The notes under the pieces: model-generated | What the model saw: only the letters and a program-made list of their open reading frames with translations | The model's database searches: none | Told to the model about the DNA's origin: nothing | Source: Hyphomicrobiales bacterium | Lineage (GTDB): Bacteria > Pseudomonadota > Alphaproteobacteria > Rhizobiales > Rhizobiaceae | DNA length: 64,000 nucleotides | Assembly (NCBI GenBank): GCA_900469955.1 | Contig: UBYX01000031.1 | Location: forward strand, 87,240-151,239 | Reading direction: 5' to 3' | In this document: one piece after another, positions 60,890 to 64,000 of the stretch | Layout: each line of letters begins with the position of its first letter | How positions within the stretch are numbered: position 1 is the stretch's first letter | Made by a program: the position numbers and the translations under genes

Positions 60890-63085
60890 TCAGGCCGCGC
60901 TCGCGCCGTCCGGCATCCGGCCACCGCGATAGATGCTGTCGATCTCTTCCGCCGACATCGGTTTGCCGAACAGATAGCCCTGCAGTTCGTCGCAACCGCT
61001 GAGCCTCAGCGCCAGCGCCTGGTTCCTCGTCTCGACGCCTTCGGCCGTGACGGGGATGTTGAGCGAGCGGGCAAGCGCGACGGTCGCCTGGAGCGTGTCC
61101 ATCGCGGTGCCGCCCTCGTCGAGCGCATGCACCATCGACTTGTCGATCTTCATCCGATGAAAGCCGAACTGCCGGAGATATCCGACGCTCGAAAAACCCG
61201 CGCCGAAGTCGTCGAGCGCGATCTTTACCCCGAGGTGTTTCAGCTTGGCGAGCGCGGCGCGGGCGCGCGACGGGTTCTGTATGAAGTAACCTTCGGTCAT
61301 TTCCAGCGTCAGGCGCGACGGATCGGTGCCCGTCTTGCGGAAGACGGAACCGACATGCAGCGCGAAGGCCGGGTCACGGAACTGGCCCGGCGAAATGTTG
61401 ACGGCGAGCTTCAGCTCCGGCCACTGCGCCAGTGTCTCGCAGGCGCGGTGCAGCACGAACAGACCGAGCTGGTCGATCAGGCCGGTGGACTCGGCGATCG
61501 GAATGAAGACATCCGGCGGAACCGGCCCGTATCCACTTCGGTTCCAACGCGCCAGCGCCTCCACCCCGATCATCTTCCAGGTGGCCGCATCCACGACGGG
61601 CTGGTAGACCACGTGCAGCTCGCGCCGTTCGATGGCAATCCTGAGATCAACCTCGAGCTGGTTGCGTTCTTCACGCTCGGCATCCATTTCCGGATGGAAA
61701 TATTCGGTGCGGCCGCCGCCGCCATCCTTGGCGCGATACATGGCCATATCGGCATGGCGCACCAGTTCCTCTCCCGAAATCTTGCCATTGGGCGACACCG
61801 CCACCCCGATGCTCGTACCGATCGTTGCGACCCGCTCGCCGATCAGGAAGGGCTCGTCGAAGAAACCCAGGATGCGGTCGCTGATCATCTCCACGACCTT
61901 GGCGACCTCCCCCGTGGACAGCGCAATGGCAAACTCGTCGCCGCCGACGCGAGCGAGAACCGTGTTCTCCCCCACCAGCGTCTTGAGGCCAGCAGCCACG
62001 CCGCGGATCAGCTTGTCGCCGGTGGTGTGGCCATAGGCGTCGTTGACCTCCTTGAAGCCGTCGAGATCGAGATAGAGCAGCACCACATGGCCGTGCTTGC
62101 GGCGGCTCTCCGCCACCAGATCGCCGAGTGCGGCAAAGAAGCCGGCCCGGTTCAAGAGCCCGCTCAGCCGGTCGGTCATGGCAAGATGCCGCGCCGCTGC
62201 CTCGTCGGTTGCCAGGCGGTTCAACGTTTTGCTGCCGCTGACAAAAAGCAGCAGGAAGAACAGGCCGACCATCACAAGAGCGCCGTAGACAAGCGGCCGT
62301 ACTTCGGAGTAGCCGAGGTTTCCCGGCAGACGCGACTGCCAGACAAGCCGCTGCAGCAGCCTTCCATGCATGTTGCGCAGCTCCACCGCATTCGGTGTCG
62401 TCTCCCCCGCATCGGCAAAACGCAGGCCGTCGATGACATAGGTCTCGGCAAGCTTCTCGACTTTTGCAGCATCAAGGTGGCGCGCGAAGATGAGGAAACG
62501 ACGGCCCTCGTGCGGTTGCTCCAGCTGCCCCTCCTTGGGGCGGATCAGAGCCACGCCAACCGCCGCAACACCGGTTTTCGTCTGCACGAAGGCCGAGGCT
62601 TCCGGCAGCGTTTCAGGTCCTGCAGAACTTGCCGTGTCGAACATGGTCCATATTGAGGAATCGAAATAGTCGCGCGGTACCCAGGAAGCAGGCGCCCCAT
62701 CCTGATACGACATCACGACGTTCTGGTCCTTGTCCATGACGATGGCGACATCGAAGAGGTCGCTGTTGGATGTCATGTCGCCGTAGTTGCTGATGATCCA
62801 GTTCTGGTCACCGTCATAGACGGACTGGGCAGCATCGTCCCAGGCCGCGTAATCGTTCAGCGTCGCATGAAGCTGGCTGCGGAACGTCTGGATGGCGCCG
62901 GTGGTGGTTTCGCGCGAGCGCGCGTCGTCCGCACGGTTGGCGTAGTCGGCGATGCGATCGAGCGCGGTCAGGATGAAGATCGTCACCAGCACGACGACGA
63001 TCGCGAAAGCGAACAGCATCGACGTCACGGCAGAACGACGGCCGACAGAAACGGTGCGCCGAAAACGTGACGAAAGAAGCGGCAT
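60890..63085 (-). CDS. CHASE4-GGDEF-EAL cyclic-di-GMP enzyme
   Basis: A 731-residue inner-membrane protein. Membrane helices near residues 20-42 and 265-288 flank a periplasmic CHASE4 sensor (about 50-240). The GGDEF signature is canonical (VGGDEF near 380), and the EAL domain from about 500 is complete (VEALARW, AVNISPGQF, LEMTEGYF, LDDFGAGFSS, KIDK, EGVET, QGYLFGKP). It may therefore make or break cyclic-di-GMP depending on its signal. Single gene. Confidence 0.94.
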   Translation of the reverse strand: MPLLSSRFRRTVSVGRRSAVTSMLFAFAIVVVLVTIFILTALDRIADYANRADDARSRETTTGAIQTFRSQLHATLNDYAAWDDAAQSVYDGDQNWIISNYGDMTSNSDLFDVAIVMDKDQNVVMSYQDGAPASWVPRDYFDSSIWTMFDTASSAGPETLPEASAFVQTKTGVAAVGVALIRPKEGQLEQPHEGRRFLIFARHLDAAKVEKLAETYVIDGLRFADAGETTPNAVELRNMHGRLLQRLVWQSRLPGNLGYSEVRPLVYGALVMVGLFFLLLFVSGSKTLNRLATDEAAARHLAMTDRLSGLLNRAGFFAALGDLVAESRRKHGHVVLLYLDLDGFKEVNDAYGHTTGDKLIRGVAAGLKTLVGENTVLARVGGDEFAIALSTGEVAKVVEMISDRILGFFDEPFLIGERVATIGTSIGVAVSPNGKISGEELVRHADMAMYRAKDGGGGRTEYFHPEMDAEREERNQLEVDLRIAIERRELHVVYQPVVDAATWKMIGVEALARWNRSGYGPVPPDVFIPIAESTGLIDQLGLFVLHRACETLAQWPELKLAVNISPGQFRDPAFALHVGSVFRKTGTDPSRLTLEMTEGYFIQNPSRARAALAKLKHLGVKIALDDFGAGFSSVGYLRQFGFHRMKIDKSMVHALDEGGTAMDTLQATVALARSLNIPVTAEGVETRNQALALRLSGCDELQGYLFGKPMSAEEIDSIYRGGRMPDGASAA

Positions 63086-63140
63086 GGAAGACCTCGTTGG
63101 GTCCTACATCTTTCGCGGGTATTCCTTCAGATAGCGTTAA

Positions 63141-63176
63141 AAAGAAAGGCCGGACCTCCCGTGAGAGGCCCGGTCC
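63141..63176 (-). terminator. Rho-independent terminator of metQ
   Basis: A GC-rich stem pairs the CCGG-A-CCTC arm (63150-63158) with GAGG-C-CCGG (63165-63173); on the minus strand it is followed by the T-rich tail TTTCTTTTT. About 25 bases past the metQ stop. Confidence 0.8.
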
Positions 63177-63198
63177 ACAAGAATTTTCTGAAATTCAA

Positions 63199-63975
63199 TT
63201 ACCAGGCGGCGATGACGGCGCCCTTGAACTGCGTGTTGACGAATTCCTTTACCTCGGCGCTGTGATAGGCTTCGAGCAGCGTCTTCAACCAGGCAGCATC
63301 CTTGTCCTTGGACTTGACGGCGATCACGTTGATGTATGGCGCCTTCTCGCCTTCGCGAGCGATCGGGTCCGTCTTCGGGTTGAGGCCGGCTTCGAGCGCA
63401 TAGTTGGTGTTGATGACGGAGGCGTCCACGTCATCCAGCGAGCGCGGAAGCTGGGCGGCGTCCAGTTCGGCGAACTCGATCTTCTTCGGGTTCTCCGTCA
63501 CATCGGCCGGACCGATCTTCAGACCCTTGGCGGCATTGACCTTGATGAGGCCCTGGTCGGCCAGGATCAGCAGCGCGCGGCCGCCATTGGTCGGGTCGTT
63601 CGGAATGGCGACGGTCGCGCCTTCCTTCAGTTCGCCTAGGCTTTTGACCTTCTTGGAATAGACGCCCATCGGGAAGTTGACGGTCTGGGCGACGCTGACG
63701 ATATCGAACTTCCGGTCGGCGACCTGGTTGTCGAGATAGGGCTTGTGCTGGAAGGAATTGGCATTCAGTTCGCCATCCGCCAGCGCCTGGTTCGGCACGA
63801 CGTAATCGGAGAATTCCAGGATTTCGATATTGAGGCCCTTGCCGGCCGCGATTTCCTTCACCTTTTCCATGATCTGGGCATGCGGACCGGGCGTCACGCC
63901 GATCTTGATGTCTTCGGCGAGCGCCGGAGCGACGGCGAAGGCGGCAAGTGCCGCTGCGATAATGAGCTTCTTCAT
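63199..63975 (-). CDS. metQ: D-methionine ABC transporter substrate-binding protein
   Basis: A 258-residue NlpA-family binding protein for methionine. Signal peptide MKKLIIAAALAAFAVAPALA ends at Ala-Glu, not at a lipobox cysteine, so this is a soluble periplasmic form. Family motifs: IKIGVTPGPHAQIMEKVKE, LNANSFQHKPYLDNQ and ALEAGLNPKTDPIA. Start 63975 has GGAGA five bases upstream. The metN and metI genes are probably beyond the right edge. Confidence 0.95.
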   Translation of the reverse strand: MKKLIIAAALAAFAVAPALAEDIKIGVTPGPHAQIMEKVKEIAAGKGLNIEILEFSDYVVPNQALADGELNANSFQHKPYLDNQVADRKFDIVSVAQTVNFPMGVYSKKVKSLGELKEGATVAIPNDPTNGGRALLILADQGLIKVNAAKGLKIGPADVTENPKKIEFAELDAAQLPRSLDDVDASVINTNYALEAGLNPKTDPIAREGEKAPYINVIAVKSKDKDAAWLKTLLEAYHSAEVKEFVNTQFKGAVIAAW

Positions 63976-64000
63976 GAGTGTCTCCAATGAAAGAACACAA

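Noticed and set aside
61127..62656. 509-codon plus-strand frame opposite the CHASE4-GGDEF-EAL gene
   Set aside because: Antisense shadow.

Overview
The window is a high-GC chromosomal segment of an alphaproteobacterium, almost certainly a member of the Rhizobiales close to Rhizobium/Agrobacterium. The evidence is the glgC-glgA-pgm-glgX glycogen cluster (Pgm closely resembles Agrobacterium Pgm/ExoC from memory), a tetrameric sarcosine oxidase operon, the split pntAA-pntAB-pntB transhydrogenase beside an aa3-oxidase subunit IV gene, and an ornithine/lysine decarboxylase with a long structured leader. I see no rRNA, tRNA, CRISPR array, insertion sequence or prophage. Genes are tightly packed, often with ATGA or TGATG overlaps, which points to many small translationally coupled operons.

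Layout. 1-5970: glycogen operon (glgC enters from the left edge). 6050-7868: MaoC-like dehydratase and small membrane or secreted proteins. 7912-13483 (minus): soxB, a DUF2511/YebY-like secreted protein, soxD, soxA, soxG. 13630-17603: quinone oxidoreductase, rpsU, TPR lipoprotein, TadG-like vWA protein. 17619-19927 (minus): an AbrB-type antitoxin, PIN toxin and two alpha/beta-hydrolases in one overlapping string. 20038-23428 (minus): pntAA-pntAB-pntB and aa3 oxidase subunit IV. 23674-26001: GGDEF-EAL membrane protein. 26309-29891: TakP-like TRAP transporter, with the permease genes convergent to the receptor gene. 30194-34616: class I amidotransferase, small AT-rich membrane gene, LacI and MarR regulators, creatininase-family amidohydrolase, vapBC. 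34724-36846: CobW-family GTPase with a His-rich tract plus WD40 protein, behind a Zur-like palindrome. 37237-44155: serine hydrolase, HxlR-linked oxidoreductases, potassium channel, ArsR/SRPBCC pair, ompW behind a perfect FNR/FixK box. 44420-49430: GNAT, decarboxylase with speF-type leader, LysR, DUF1007 protein and NicO-type nickel/cobalt exporter. 49439-64000: acyltransferase, TetR/YciI pair with twin operators, PNPOx-like protein, GST/LysR pair, DUF533 protein, two GFA-family proteins, eda, CYTH and CHAD genes, trhO, MazG-like protein, CHASE4-GGDEF-EAL protein and metQ.

Functional themes are carbon storage and sugar metabolism (glg, pgm, eda), one-carbon amine catabolism (sox), redox balance (pnt, quinone reductases), metal handling (CobW/WD40, NicO), cyclic-di-GMP signalling, and many one-gene regulators each paired with a palindromic operator. 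No unmistakable new large system stands out. The most unusual units are the toxin-antitoxin/hydrolase operon, the YebY-like gene inside the sox operon, and the Zur-box CobW/WD40 pair. All functional statements rest on reading the sequence and on recalled family knowledge; no database search was run.
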